Of a stretch of DNA of 64,000 bases, positions 1-9,376 are shown in pieces. The notes beneath the pieces are model-generated. The model was not told the origin of the DNA. It did not search any database and saw only the letters and a program-made list of their open reading frames with translations. Source of the DNA: Sedimentibacter hydroxybenzoicus DSM 7310 (lineage in GTDB: Bacteria; Bacillota; Clostridia; Tissierellales; Sedimentibacteraceae); contig NZ_JACBNQ010000013.1 of the NCBI RefSeq assembly GCF_013403245.1, forward strand, positions 36,820-100,819, written 5' to 3'. The first letter of the stretch is position 1, and every line of letters starts with the position of its first letter. The translations under genes were made by a program, and so were the position numbers.

Positions 1-390
1 ATTGTTCAAAGATACGGAGATATATTAGACGGAAAAAGAACATGGCAAAATGAATTGTCAAGATCAAACGTAATTCCCACACTGCCTGATGCGGTTGCAG
101 GAGATTTAACATCTGCAATGCCGTACAGAACAATGACTAATATATTGAATTTTATAGAAGCATTGAATACGGTAGTGCCTGGATTTGCGGGAACCGAAAC
201 TCTTCTTTACGGACCGGAGGTAAAATTCTACAGCAATAAGGTTGAAATATCTGAAGATTTTGAAACAAGCATCAAAAATTTATATTGCTTAGGCGATTCG
301 AGCGGTTGGACCAGGGGGTTAATGATGGCATCCCTCATGGGAGTAAGAATGGGTCAGATATTAGGAAAGGGGACACACCTTAACGGATAG
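1..390 (+). CDS. FAD-dependent dehydrogenase, C-terminal part (5' end outside window)
   Basis: The reading frame is open from base 1, so only the last 129 residues are present. They resemble the C-terminus of the uncharacterised FAD-dependent dehydrogenases (COG2509 type). The stretch LGDSSGWTRGLMMASLMGV matches the family's closing FAD-contact motif (GDGAGLTRGL-like). The last eight residues (GKGTHLNG) and the stop codon lie inside the intergenic repeat unit that starts at 369, so that repeat supplies the protein's tail. The physiological substrate of this family is not known to me. The family call rests on this motif alone. Confidence 0.6.
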   Translation: MVQRYGDILDGKRTWQNELSRSNVIPTLPDAVAGDLTSAMPYRTMTNILNFIEALNTVVPGFAGTETLLYGPEVKFYSNKVEISEDFETSIKNLYCLGDSSGWTRGLMMASLMGVRMGQILGKGTHLNG

Positions 391-491
391 AAAGTCGTTG
401 GGGCGGACGTCAAGTAATGTCCCCCAATTATAAATAAGTAGGAATATGGGACATATCTTAGCGGATGGGAAGGTCGTTAGAGGTATGTCCC
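369..491. repeat. Two tandem imperfect-palindrome repeat units (GGGACA ... TGTCCC)
   Basis: Unit 1 (369-424) begins GGGGACA and ends TGTCCCC. Unit 2 (448-491) begins GGGACATA and ends TATGTCCC. Their interiors share CTTA-CGGAT--AA-GTCGTT, so they are copies of one element. Each can fold into a hairpin. They occupy the space between the dehydrogenase stop and the ATPase and may act as terminators, but there is no clean U-tract. They resemble the short palindromes linked to RAYT/IS200-like transposases in other Firmicutes; that link is inference. Confidence 0.7.
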
Positions 492-588
492 TAATTTTAG
501 GAATAAAAAATAAAAATCCAAATATATTATACTATTACATGTCTGAAGAACTGATTAAACTACATCAGATTATTAAGGGGGAAGAACA

Positions 589-3285
589 TTGGAATGGTAT
601 AATATCGGTAAAAGTGAATTAGTAAAGGAACTAAAGACGGATTTAAATCGCGGATTGAGCCGTAGAGAAGCGGAGAAAAGATTAGAGGATTACGGTAAAA
701 ATGAATTAGAGGCTACAGGAAAGAAAAGCTTTTTGACTAAATTAATTGCTCAGTTTACAGATTTCTTAATTATTATTTTAATGGTTGCTGCAGGTATTTC
801 AGGCTTTGTAGGTGAAAAGGACGATGCAATTGTTATTTTAGCCATTGTAGTCATTAATGCTGTTCTTGGAATATATCAGGAAGGCAAGGCAGAAAAGTCC
901 GTTGAAGCACTTCAAAAATTAAGTGCTCCAAATGCTAAGGTAATCAGAGACGGAAATCAGATAGTTGTTCCTGCGGCAGATATTGTGCCCGGAGATTTGA
1001 TAGCTTTAGATGCAGGGGATATTATCCCCGCTGATATAAGATTAATTGAAAGCTCTAATTTAAAGGTTGAAGAAGCTTCTTTAACAGGTGAATCCGTTCC
1101 GGTTGAAAAGGACGCCAATACCAAAATTGCAGGTCGTGTCGGAATCGGGGACAGGCATAACATGGCCTTTTCCAGCACAATTGTAACTTATGGCAGAGGT
1201 AAGGGTATAGCTATAGGAACCGGACATAATACCGAAATCGGTAATATAGCTATTAAGATTCAATCCTATGACGACGAAGAAACACCGTTGCAGTCTAAGC
1301 TGAATCAGCTTGGCAAGGTTCTGGGAACCTTGACCATCGGAATCTGCATAATGGTCTTTGTTTTGGGACTTTTTCAAGGAAGACCAATACTTAAAATGCT
1401 TTTAACATCCATAAGCCTGGCAGTGGCTGCAATACCCGAAGGACTTCCGGCAATTGTTACAATTGTTTTATCAATAGGAATGAACAGAATGGCAGGAAAG
1501 AATGCCATAGTAAAAAAGCTTTTGGCAGTTGAAACTCTGGGGGCAACCTCGGTAATTTGTTCCGATAAAACAGGTACGCTGACCCAAAATGAAATGACGG
1601 TTGTAAAAGCATACGTTGACGACAAAATATTGGATGTGGAAGGTATCGGCTATGATCCGACAGGAAATATTAAGCTATTGGGCAAAAATGTAGATATATC
1701 GTCACTTCCGAATCTGAAAAATCTTGTATGCATCGGTGCTCTTGCCAATGATGCATTGCTTGATAATTCCTCAGGTATGTATAAAATAATGGGAGATCCC
1801 ACCGAGGGTGCGATCATTACTTTTGCGGGAAAATTAGGACAAACTACATATGGGCTTAATAAATCATATCCTAGAATCGCAGAACTTCCGTTTGATTCAA
1901 CAAGGAAGATGATGACTACGTTTCATTCCGATTATATTAACGGAAAGATTGTATCCTTTACCAAAGGAGCTCCCGATATCGTAATAAGCAAGTGCAGTAA
2001 AATTGCCATAAACGGAATGATAGTAGATTTCACCAAGGAATTAAAAGACAGAGTTCTTAAGGTTAACAAAGATTTTGCCCGTTCAGCATTGAGAGTTTTA
2101 TCTGCAAGCTATAAAGTATGGAACGAGGTTCCAAAGTCCATTAAGTTTGATGATGTGGAAAATGATATGATTTTTGTCGGGCTTGTTGGCATGATTGACC
2201 CGGCAAGATCTGAAGTTAAGGAATCAATAAAATTATGTAAGCAAGCCGGAATTGAAACAATAATGATTACCGGTGATTATAAAGATACTGCCTATGCTAT
2301 CGCCAAAGATTTAGGGATGGTTGAACATGAAAATCAGGCAATGATGGGTGAAGAACTTGATAAGCTGTCGGATAAAGAGCTTAGAGAGGCAGTAAAAAAT
2401 ACAAAGGTCTATGCAAGAGTTTCCCCGGAACACAAGGTAAAAATCGTTACGGCATTGAAAGACAACGGCTATATAACTTCCATGACAGGTGACGGGGTAA
2501 ATGATGCCTTGGCTCTAAAAAAAGCTGATATAGGGGTAGCAATGGGTATAACCGGTACTGATGTGGCTAAAAATACGGCCGAAGTAATACTTACTGATGA
2601 TAATTTTGCAACCATTGTCAATGCTGTAGAAGAAGGCAGAATAATATTCAGCAATATTAAGAAGTTCGTATTTTTCCTTTTAAGCTGCAATATAGGTGAA
2701 ATACTGCTTGTGTTCATAAGTATACTGCTGGGATGGGAAGTACCTCTTTTGCCGATCCAGCTTCTTTGGCTTAATCTTGTAACAGACAGCTTTCCCGCTA
2801 TGGCATTGGGAGTTGAAAATGCTGAACCGGGAATAATGCGTTTACCTCCGAGAGATACGAAGGAGCCGATTTTGGATAAAAGCATGCTTGGCGGGATTAT
2901 GTTCCAGGCTGTAGCTATAAGCGCGGCTTCACTATTTTCGTATTTGTGGGCAATGCGTATGTATGGCGTAGGAGAAGGTCTCATTCACGCTCGCAGTGTC
3001 GTATTTGCCACATTGATAACGGCTGAATTATTAAGAGCATTCTCATCTAGGTCACAAACATACACATTGTTTAAAATCGGTTTTTTCTCCAATGTGAGGA
3101 TGATTCAGGCGGTGCTGGTATCATTTTTACTGACTGTGGCTGTGTTGTACGTACCGGTGCTTAACAATATATTTGACGTAATTCCTTTAACATCACATGA
3201 TTGGTTAATAGTAACGACTTTTTCATTCATACCGATGATTACAGGCGAGCTGTACAAGGATTTATTCAAAAACAAGGTAAAATAA
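589..3285 (+). CDS. Calcium-transporting P-type ATPase (type IIA)
   Basis: This 898-residue membrane pump couples ATP hydrolysis to Ca2+ export from the cytoplasm. An N-terminal cation-ATPase domain is followed by the actuator motif TGES (about residue 166), the phosphorylation site DKTGT (Asp326) and TGDGVND (about residue 633). The Ca2+-site residues of SERCA-like pumps are present: IPEGL in helix M4, and NLVTDSFPAMALG in M6, which matches the SERCA N-x-x-T-D pattern. Length is normal for the family. The start is TTG at 589 behind a strong AAGGGGG site (573-579); no better ATG lies nearby. It has no operon partner: repeats lie upstream and a convergent MocR gene downstream. Confidence 0.93.
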   Translation: MEWYNIGKSELVKELKTDLNRGLSRREAEKRLEDYGKNELEATGKKSFLTKLIAQFTDFLIIILMVAAGISGFVGEKDDAIVILAIVVINAVLGIYQEGKAEKSVEALQKLSAPNAKVIRDGNQIVVPAADIVPGDLIALDAGDIIPADIRLIESSNLKVEEASLTGESVPVEKDANTKIAGRVGIGDRHNMAFSSTIVTYGRGKGIAIGTGHNTEIGNIAIKIQSYDDEETPLQSKLNQLGKVLGTLTIGICIMVFVLGLFQGRPILKMLLTSISLAVAAIPEGLPAIVTIVLSIGMNRMAGKNAIVKKLLAVETLGATSVICSDKTGTLTQNEMTVVKAYVDDKILDVEGIGYDPTGNIKLLGKNVDISSLPNLKNLVCIGALANDALLDNSSGMYKIMGDPTEGAIITFAGKLGQTTYGLNKSYPRIAELPFDSTRKMMTTFHSDYINGKIVSFTKGAPDIVISKCSKIAINGMIVDFTKELKDRVLKVNKDFARSALRVLSASYKVWNEVPKSIKFDDVENDMIFVGLVGMIDPARSEVKESIKLCKQAGIETIMITGDYKDTAYAIAKDLGMVEHENQAMMGEELDKLSDKELREAVKNTKVYARVSPEHKVKIVTALKDNGYITSMTGDGVNDALALKKADIGVAMGITGTDVAKNTAEVILTDDNFATIVNAVEEGRIIFSNIKKFVFFLLSCNIGEILLVFISILLGWEVPLLPIQLLWLNLVTDSFPAMALGVENAEPGIMRLPPRDTKEPILDKSMLGGIMFQAVAISAASLFSYLWAMRMYGVGEGLIHARSVVFATLITAELLRAFSSRSQTYTLFKIGFFSNVRMIQAVLVSFLLTVAVLYVPVLNNIFDVIPLTSHDWLIVTTFSFIPMITGELYKDLFKNKVK

Positions 3286-3295
3286 ACACATATGA

Positions 3296-3340
3296 GGGAC
3301 GGTCCTTTTTGGGTTACAATCCAAAAAGGACCGTCCCCAA
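3296..3340. repeat. Long perfect inverted repeat (GGGACGGTCC family)
   Basis: The left arm GGGACGGTCCTTTTTGG is exactly complementary to the right arm CCAAAAAGGACCGTCCC across a short loop. The repeat lies between two convergent genes and could terminate both. The stop codon of the minus-strand MocR gene (3314-3316) is in the loop. The same core is a widespread dispersed palindrome in Clostridia, usually thought to be mobilised in trans by RAYT/IS200-type enzymes; that statement is from memory. Confidence 0.85.
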
Positions 3341-4687
3341 TGTGTTGGTGAAAGTGTTGATTTCATTCATGTTAATTCCGCTGTAGTTCAATGAGAACAA
3401 CAGCTTGTTGTTGCTTAAGTTTATAATGTTTAACAAAATATCGTCGGCCTTTGCATCTTCCTTTATTTTTTCAATGCTTTTGGAGGTGGTTGCCTGACAC
3501 ACTATATGAAGACCTGAATCAGAATTAATAATTTCTATTTTATCTTTATAATTACTTTTTAAGCTGCCTGCCAAATTTAAATTTTTCTTTCTGTAAATTC
3601 TTTTTACTTTTCTCAGATGCTTTTGCATATATCCGTCCTTCATAAAATGAGCAAGTACAATTTGGTCTATTTTTGAAGTAGATTGAGTATGACGGTTTTT
3701 GATATCATTATATTTCGGCAAAAGCTTTTTTGGTATAACCATGAAGCTGATTCTTAGGGAAGGCAAAAGCATTTTAGAAAATGACCCTAAATAAATTACG
3801 CAATCATTTTTATCCATCCCCTGAAGACATGGTATGGGCATACCTCCGTATCGTATCATGGCATCATAATCATCCTCAATTATGAGTCCGTCATTTTTAT
3901 ATGCCCATTCCAACAGCTCCATACGCTTATTTACGGGCATAACAGTTCCCAAGGGGTATTGATGAGAAGGACTTATATAAATCAATTTGGATTCGCTTTT
4001 TCTTAACATTGAAATATCAAAGCCGCTGTCGTTAATTTCAATGTGATTAATATTGAAATTATAATCTTCAAAAATATATTCCGCCTTGTTAAATCCCGGC
4101 TTTTCAAATGCAATTGTATTGTGTCTTTCTTTGATTACTCCTATTAATATGCCCAGCAAATATTGAACACCCGCGCCCACAATAACCTGTTCCGGGTTCG
4201 TATGTCCTCCCCGCATTGTATTTACAAAATCGGATATTTCTTCTCTCAAAAATTGCTCACCCTGTATTGAGCAGCTGTTATAAATTTTAGTTTCCTTGTC
4301 TGAAATTACTTTATTGTACAGCCTCTTCCACGTAGATATATCAAAGCTTTCCTTGTCTACACCATCATTTATATAATCATTATCAAGCTGATGATTCATT
4401 ACATTCTTATGAGTTTCCCTGATGATTTCAAAATTATATTCACTTAAGTCACATACAAAATACCCTCTCTTAGGGGAGTTTTCGATATAACCCTCTGCCA
4501 CAAGCTGGCTGTATGCATTTTCAACGGTTGTCTTGCTTAAATTCAAGGTCGCTGAAGCCTCTCTGATAGAAGGAAGCTTAACATCAGGCTTTAAAACTCC
4601 CGATGTTATTTCTGATTTTATAAATTCATAGAGCTGCATGTATATGGGAATGCTGCTTTCTCTGTTAAATATAGGCGATATAATCAT
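3314..4687 (-). CDS. MocR/GntR-family regulator with aminotransferase-like domain
   Basis: The 457-residue protein has an N-terminal GntR winged helix (residues about 10-75: IPIYMQLYEFIKSEI, LPSIREASATLNLSKTTVE). A fold-type I aminotransferase domain follows. PLP contacts are visible: EDDYD at 271-275 and GSFSK with the Schiff-base Lys305. MocR proteins such as PdxR and GabR are PLP- or amino-acid-responsive transcription factors that usually do not catalyse transamination. The target is unknown; no pyridoxine or GABA gene adjoins it. The final residues (LGTVLFGL) are encoded by the inverted repeat at 3296-3340, so the original C-terminus may have been replaced. Possible autoregulation would act in 4688-4938. 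Confidence 0.88.
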   Translation of the reverse strand: MIISPIFNRESSIPIYMQLYEFIKSEITSGVLKPDVKLPSIREASATLNLSKTTVENAYSQLVAEGYIENSPKRGYFVCDLSEYNFEIIRETHKNVMNHQLDNDYINDGVDKESFDISTWKRLYNKVISDKETKIYNSCSIQGEQFLREEISDFVNTMRGGHTNPEQVIVGAGVQYLLGILIGVIKERHNTIAFEKPGFNKAEYIFEDYNFNINHIEINDSGFDISMLRKSESKLIYISPSHQYPLGTVMPVNKRMELLEWAYKNDGLIIEDDYDAMIRYGGMPIPCLQGMDKNDCVIYLGSFSKMLLPSLRISFMVIPKKLLPKYNDIKNRHTQSTSKIDQIVLAHFMKDGYMQKHLRKVKRIYRKKNLNLAGSLKSNYKDKIEIINSDSGLHIVCQATTSKSIEKIKEDAKADDILLNIINLSNNKLLFSLNYSGINMNEINTFTNTLGTVLFGL

Positions 4688-4938
4688 AAATACTCCTTAA
4701 ACTGACTTGTTCAAATTTTATAAAATTAACACAAATTGAGGTTACACATATTTTATCATATTTTTACACATATACAATAAAAAAATCATATGATATACTT
4801 ATTAATATACTTCTTTGACGTTCGGAGTGACATAAACCGATGGTTTTAAGAAATTACTGTGGATAGTAATAATCAATAGCTAATCAATTGTTTAACAACT
4901 GCATATCAATTGATTATCAATCGTGAAAAGGAGCTGCT

Positions 4939-5766
4939 ATGTACAATATAAATGAAATTCAGGATTTTAAATATATAACATTTCCGTCTTTTGAAGAATA
5001 TGATGATATTTTCCACTGCTTTACTACAAGAGCGGGAGGAGTAAGCGAAGGTTCTTTTGCTTCTATGAACATAGGATTCAGCACCGGGGATAATGATGAA
5101 AATGTTAAAAGGAACATTGAAATAATGGCTGAAAGGCTTAACCTGAACGTTGACGACATAGTTGAAACTCATCAGACGCATACAAATAATATTATGTATG
5201 TAACGGAGGAGCATAAGGGAAGAATTTTTACAGAGGGAATCGAAAATAACATAAAGAATATAGACGGTATTTATACGGACAAAACAAATTTAACGTTGAT
5301 GTCCTTCCATGCGGATTGCACACCTGTCTTTTTATATGATCCCATAAAGAAGGTTATCGGTTTAGCTCATGCAGGATGGAGAGGCACCGTTCAAAATATC
5401 GGAGGGGTTATGGTTAAAGCATTTATTAACGACTTTAATTCAGATCCGAAGGATATTAAAGCAGCCATAGGACCGTCTCTTTGCAAAGAATGTTTTGAGG
5501 TTGATGAGGATGTGAAGGATTTATTCGTTGCAACAGATGAAAGCTTTATGGATTTCATGGATACGAAGGGAATTAAATATTACTTCAATCTGTGGGAAAT
5601 CAATAAATATTTATTATTAAAAGAAGGACTAAGGGGAGAAAACATCGAAATATCAGGCATTTGCACTAAGTGCCGAAATGATTTGCTTTTTTCACACAGA
5701 GGACAGGGTGGAAAAAGAGGTTTAATGACGGGCTTGCTAATGATGAAAAAACTACCACCCTTATAG
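4939..5766 (+). CDS. pgeF: Peptidoglycan editing factor / YfiH-family multicopper-type protein
   Basis: The 275-residue protein belongs to the YfiH/DUF152 (polyphenol-oxidase, PgeF) family. Members have been reported as purine nucleoside phosphorylases/deaminases and as cytosolic factors that remove mis-incorporated amino acids in muropeptide synthesis. The Zn/Cu ligands are visible: His78 in THQTH, Cys127 in HADCTPVF and His144 in LAHAGWRGT. The ATG start has AAAAGGAG 8 bases upstream. It appears monocistronic, with divergent mocR upstream and a convergent gene downstream. Confidence 0.9.
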   Translation: MYNINEIQDFKYITFPSFEEYDDIFHCFTTRAGGVSEGSFASMNIGFSTGDNDENVKRNIEIMAERLNLNVDDIVETHQTHTNNIMYVTEEHKGRIFTEGIENNIKNIDGIYTDKTNLTLMSFHADCTPVFLYDPIKKVIGLAHAGWRGTVQNIGGVMVKAFINDFNSDPKDIKAAIGPSLCKECFEVDEDVKDLFVATDESFMDFMDTKGIKYYFNLWEINKYLLLKEGLRGENIEISGICTKCRNDLLFSHRGQGGKRGLMTGLLMMKKLPPL

Positions 5767-5804
5767 AAGTGTGGTAGTTTACATTCAATAGAAACTTAAT
5801 TATT

Positions 5805-6755
5805 CTAACCTCTTTTTAAGAATGCGGTTACACAGTGAATAGCACCCCAGCCCTTTAGTATTTCGAAGAAGTCTGTGGAGATAACTTTTATGCCGTTGTT
5901 TTCAAGTAGTTCCTTACACCTTGGATTTCCTTCGGGCTGGACAACTAATCCAGGTTTTATAGCTACAAAATTGATTCCTAAGGTTTCTTTTGCTTCAGTT
6001 TGTGATGGGGCTTCTAACAGTTTGAAGCCTTTCCTTTTTAAAGCCTCACAAACATCGTATGGAACTTGTGAGGCGTGAATCATAGCAGTGTCATTGCTGG
6101 CGATGTTTAGCAGCCCATCTATATGTGCATGACCGTAAGGTATTTGCATATGTATAATATTATCTACGCCGATTCTTTTCAATTCGTACTCAACCTGTTG
6201 GTATCCGTCTTTGTTGCATCTTACACCTGAAGCCAGTACAACAGTGTGCTTGTCAATCCATAGACCCATTGCTCCGTCAAAGGTTCCGTTTCCTGTAACG
6301 GTTTTAAGTATAGGAACTCCTAAATCAGAAAGAGCTTTGGCTGCATATCTTTCCTCGCCTCTCCTGGCAGCAATTGCGGGTCTTGTTACTATTGCTCCCT
6401 CAGGAGTCATAAAAACCAGGTCTCTCATGAACAAAGCATTAGGACGGTCCCCTCTTTGTTCTTTAACATAATAAACTTTAACACCGTGGTTACTGTAAAT
6501 TTCAGCTAAATCATCATGCTGTTTTCTAAATAAATCCACGTTTATGGGCTCTTTAAATCGCACTTCCTTATAATCGAAATTCTCTATTTCCTTTCCGGGT
6601 CTTCTCATTAGAACAGCTTTTAAATCTTCAACTTCGGAAGCTACTCCCCAATCACCCCAGTAAAGATCTATTTCGTCCTTAAAGCTGTTTTCATTTGGGA
6701 ACCAGCGTTCACCGGGAATAGCATCAGTATCTATTTTAACTATGTCTTTATTCAT
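5805..6755 (-). CDS. DDAH/arginine-deiminase-fold guanidino-modifying enzyme, paralogue 1
   Basis: This 316-residue protein has the pentein fold of dimethylargininase and arginine deiminase, which hydrolyse guanidino compounds to a ureido product such as citrulline. The nucleophile is Cys308 in GAIHCVTAFLKR and the catalytic His is probably His211 in HAHIDG. The position where the family carries its catalytic Glu reads FDGAMG (Asp160) here. Paralogue 2 keeps FEGANA. It is shorter than ArcA (about 400 residues) and closer to DDAH. It lies 37 bp downstream of paralogue 2 and is surely co-transcribed. With the OTC and carbamate kinase at 15-17 kb it fits an energy-yielding citrulline route. Exact substrate unknown; the Glu-to-Asp change suggests a different specificity or weak activity. 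Confidence 0.75.
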   Translation of the reverse strand: MNKDIVKIDTDAIPGERWFPNENSFKDEIDLYWGDWGVASEVEDLKAVLMRRPGKEIENFDYKEVRFKEPINVDLFRKQHDDLAEIYSNHGVKVYYVKEQRGDRPNALFMRDLVFMTPEGAIVTRPAIAARRGEERYAAKALSDLGVPILKTVTGNGTFDGAMGLWIDKHTVVLASGVRCNKDGYQQVEYELKRIGVDNIIHMQIPYGHAHIDGLLNIASNDTAMIHASQVPYDVCEALKRKGFKLLEAPSQTEAKETLGINFVAIKPGLVVQPEGNPRCKELLENNGIKVISTDFFEILKGWGAIHCVTAFLKRG

Positions 6756-6792
6756 CGTAATGACTCCTTCTTAAATTTAAGTTGTATAGCAG

Positions 6793-7749
6793 CTATTGTC
6801 CTCTTTTTAAAAATGCCGTGACACAGTGTATTGCTCCCTTACCCTTCATAATTTCAGATACGTCAACGGTTATAACTTTTATACCGTTGTTTTCGAGAAG
6901 CTCCTGGCTTCTGGGATTACCTTCCGGCATAACTATCAAACCCGGCTTCAATGCTACAAAATTACAGCCAAATGTACTACGTACTTCAGTGGTAGAAGGA
7001 GCTTCCAATATTTTGCATCCACATTTTTTCAGGGCATCGCATACATCATATGGTACCTGCGAAGCATGAATCATTACTATTTCTTCACTGGCCATGTTCA
7101 TAATGCCGTCTATATGTATATTACTATAGGGAATCTGCATAGGTATAATATTATCTACTCCCATTTTTTCAAGCTCGTATTTTACTTGTTCATATCCGCT
7201 TTTATTAGTTCTGCTGCTGGTTGATAAAACTACGGTTTTTCTATTAACCCACATAGCATTTGCACCTTCAAATATGCCGTCACCGTTAATTGTTCTTAAT
7301 ATAGGGACTCCCAGTTTAGCGAGAGCCTCCGCGATATATCTTTCTTCTCCCCTTCTGGCAGACATACCCGGTCTTGTAATTATTGCTCCTTCTGGGGTCA
7401 TAAACATTAAATCTCTGCAGAAAACAGCGTTAGGTCTGTCTTCTCTCTGTTGCTCCACGTAATATACTTCAATATTGTGATTTCTGTATATTTGGGCAAG
7501 GTTGTCATGCTGATTTCTCATTAGCTCCACATCAATAGGTTCATCTGAAAATCTTACTTCATTTGCGTTGAATTTTTCTACTTCCTTTCCGGGTCTGTAC
7601 ATTAGTACGGATTTTAAGTCATCTACTTCCGAGCATACTCCCCATTTTCCCCAATAAATCTCAATATCATCTCCAAAATACGATTCTTTTGGGAACCAGC
7701 GCTCTCCGGCAATAGCGTCTATATCTTTTTTTACCGCTTCTTTATTCAT
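6793..7749 (-). CDS. DDAH/arginine-deiminase-fold guanidino-modifying enzyme, paralogue 2
   Basis: The 318-residue protein aligns along its whole length with its downstream neighbour (shared N-terminus MNK----K-DIDAI-GERWFP and C-terminus KGAIHCVTAFLKRG). Expected pentein catalytic residues are present: Glu161 in IFEGAN, His212 in IHIDG and Cys309 in IHCVT. The substrate-contact block RPNAVFCRDLMFMTPEGA is also conserved. It is the first gene of a two-gene minus-strand unit with a textbook sigma-54 promoter at 7791-7807 and AAGGAGCAAT before the ATG. Likely product chemistry is conversion of arginine or an N-substituted arginine to citrulline plus ammonia or amine. ArcA itself is much longer, so simple arginine deiminase is less likely than a DDAH-like role. 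Confidence 0.75.
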   Translation of the reverse strand: MNKEAVKKDIDAIAGERWFPKESYFGDDIEIYWGKWGVCSEVDDLKSVLMYRPGKEVEKFNANEVRFSDEPIDVELMRNQHDNLAQIYRNHNIEVYYVEQQREDRPNAVFCRDLMFMTPEGAIITRPGMSARRGEERYIAEALAKLGVPILRTINGDGIFEGANAMWVNRKTVVLSTSSRTNKSGYEQVKYELEKMGVDNIIPMQIPYSNIHIDGIMNMASEEIVMIHASQVPYDVCDALKKCGCKILEAPSTTEVRSTFGCNFVALKPGLIVMPEGNPRSQELLENNGIKVITVDVSEIMKGKGAIHCVTAFLKRGQ

Positions 7750-7790
7750 TGTAATTGCTCCTTATATTTTCTTTTTCTTAATTTCATATC

Positions 7791-7807
7791 ATGCAATTTC
7801 TGTGCCA
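7791..7807 (-). promoter_or_regulatory. Sigma-54 promoter for the two deiminase-like genes
   Basis: On the minus strand the sequence is TGGCACAGAAATTGCAT. GG and GC are separated by exactly 10 bases, matching the -24/-12 consensus TGGCAC-N5-TTGCA at every conserved base. It lies about 42 bp upstream of the ATG at 7749. It requires an AAA+ activator, and the RocR-like gene just upstream is the obvious one. Confidence 0.92.
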
Positions 7808-7865
7808 TATGTAAAACACAACCTGAAATTTTTGTTTTAGTATGGTCTGCTAATATTTTAAGGGG

Positions 7866-7900
7866 CAAAAAAAAATTAGTAAAAAATTTTTTACTAATTT
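7866..7900 (-). terminator. Intrinsic terminator of the RocR-like gene
   Basis: The palindrome AAATTAGTAAAAAA / TTTTTTACTAATTT (7873-7900) is followed on the minus strand by an uninterrupted U-tract (7872-7866). It ends the regulator transcript before the sigma-54 promoter of the next unit. Confidence 0.85.
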
Positions 7901-7913
7901 GTAAAGTAATACT

Positions 7914-9290
7914 TTACTTAAAACATAAATTATCTTTATCTAATTCATATTTTTCCATTTTATAGTATAGGTTTTGCTTTGTTATCTTAAGTTTTTTTGC
8001 TGCATCTGTAAATTTATCTGATTTTTTTATTGCATTTATAATTAATTTTTTTTCATAATTATGAACTGCTTCATTCAGCGAAATATCATTGTCTATCTCA
8101 AAATTGCAGTTATTAACTGGAATTTTATAGATGTATTCCGGCAGATCCTTTTTTTGAATTATCCGAGATGATGTTAAATTAAAGGCGCCTTCTATAATAT
8201 TCCTAAGCTCTCTGACATTTCCCGGCCAGTTGTATTTTTGAAAAATATCTTCCACTTCTTCAGATATATCAATTATATTTCTGTTCATTTTGTTGTTAAA
8301 ATAGTCGATAAAATACTTTGTAAGGTAATTTACATCTTGTCTTCTTTCCCTTAAAGAAGGCAAATCCAATTGAACAACGCTGAGTCTGTAAAATAAATCC
8401 TCTCGCAGTTTTTTTTCCTTAAGACATACTGAAGGGTCCTCATTTATAGCGGAAATAATTTTTACATCCGTGTTTATGGCTTCAATTCCACCTATTCTGG
8501 TAATTTTTTTTTCTTCAATTGCTTTAAGTATTTTGGCTTGTACACTTATTTCCATTGAATTTATCTCATCCAGAAATAGGGTTCCTCCATTAGCTATTTC
8601 AAATAATCCGGGTCTGTTTTCGGCTCCGGTGTAACTTCCTTTTGTTGTACCGAACAGAATGCTTTCCAAGAGAGTTGATGGTATAGATGCACAGTTTTGA
8701 GACACAAATCGTTTGTTTTTACGATTGCTGCTTGTGTGTATAGATTGGGCCACTAACTCCTTTCCCGTTCCGGTTTCTCCATAAATTAAAACTGTGGAGT
8801 CCGTCTGGGCGACTTTCTTGATTTTTTCCTTAATATTATCTAATGTAGGGGAATTTGTAATAATATCATCAACAGTATACAAGGATTTTTTCTGCTCATT
8901 GTTTTTAATTGACAGCACTATATCCTGACGTTGGTAGCAGTCATCCACATATCTGGAGACATCTACTACTCCTATTATATCTTCGTTATGCTTTACTAAA
9001 AGTGTCGAATTTATAGCATTTATCGTTTGTCCCTTATAAGAAACTAAAGATTGAAATTCGTTAAATATAGATTTTCCGGTTTTAAGTGCCCTCATAACAC
9101 TGCTTGTTTCTTCCGTCAATGTGGGATATACAGTTAATACATGTTTTCCTATAGCATCTTTTTCCTCTAAATTATTTATATCCTGCCTAAAGTTTGTGTA
9201 ATACTCGATTATCCCTTTGTTATTAGTAACAAGAACACCATCTATATAATTATATATACTTAAAATCTGTTCCACATATCTTCTCAGCAT
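7914..9290 (-). CDS. Sigma-54-dependent activator, RocR-like (PAS-AAA+-Fis HTH)
   Basis: The 458-residue protein has a PAS-type sensor domain (about 1-115) and a sigma-54 AAA+ domain (about 140-375). It ends in a Fis-type helix-turn-helix (DAAKKLKITKQNLYYKMEKY). Walker A is GETGTGKE (171-178), the sigma-54 contact loop is GSYTGA (218-223, GAFTGA in most members) and Walker B ends in LFLDE (238-242). The architecture and length match RocR, which activates arginine catabolism in Bacillus. The gene sits between two sigma-54-promoted units that carry arginine-type catabolic and uptake genes, so it should activate both in response to an amino acid. The start ATG follows AAGGAGAAAAGTC. Confidence 0.9.
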   Translation of the reverse strand: MLRRYVEQILSIYNYIDGVLVTNNKGIIEYYTNFRQDINNLEEKDAIGKHVLTVYPTLTEETSSVMRALKTGKSIFNEFQSLVSYKGQTINAINSTLLVKHNEDIIGVVDVSRYVDDCYQRQDIVLSIKNNEQKKSLYTVDDIITNSPTLDNIKEKIKKVAQTDSTVLIYGETGTGKELVAQSIHTSSNRKNKRFVSQNCASIPSTLLESILFGTTKGSYTGAENRPGLFEIANGGTLFLDEINSMEISVQAKILKAIEEKKITRIGGIEAINTDVKIISAINEDPSVCLKEKKLREDLFYRLSVVQLDLPSLRERRQDVNYLTKYFIDYFNNKMNRNIIDISEEVEDIFQKYNWPGNVRELRNIIEGAFNLTSSRIIQKKDLPEYIYKIPVNNCNFEIDNDISLNEAVHNYEKKLIINAIKKSDKFTDAAKKLKITKQNLYYKMEKYELDKDNLCFK

Positions 9291-9376
9291 GACTTTTCTC
9301 CTTGATTATTAATGTTAATACTATATCAAAAACGTTGATTTGTCAAGGTATATTATGATATGTCAATTTTTTAACA

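Noticed and set aside
2469..2984. Long minus-strand frame opposite the Ca2+ ATPase
   Set aside because: It has no ribosome site or recognisable motif and lies wholly within a well-conserved gene; the same applies to other antisense frames in the window.
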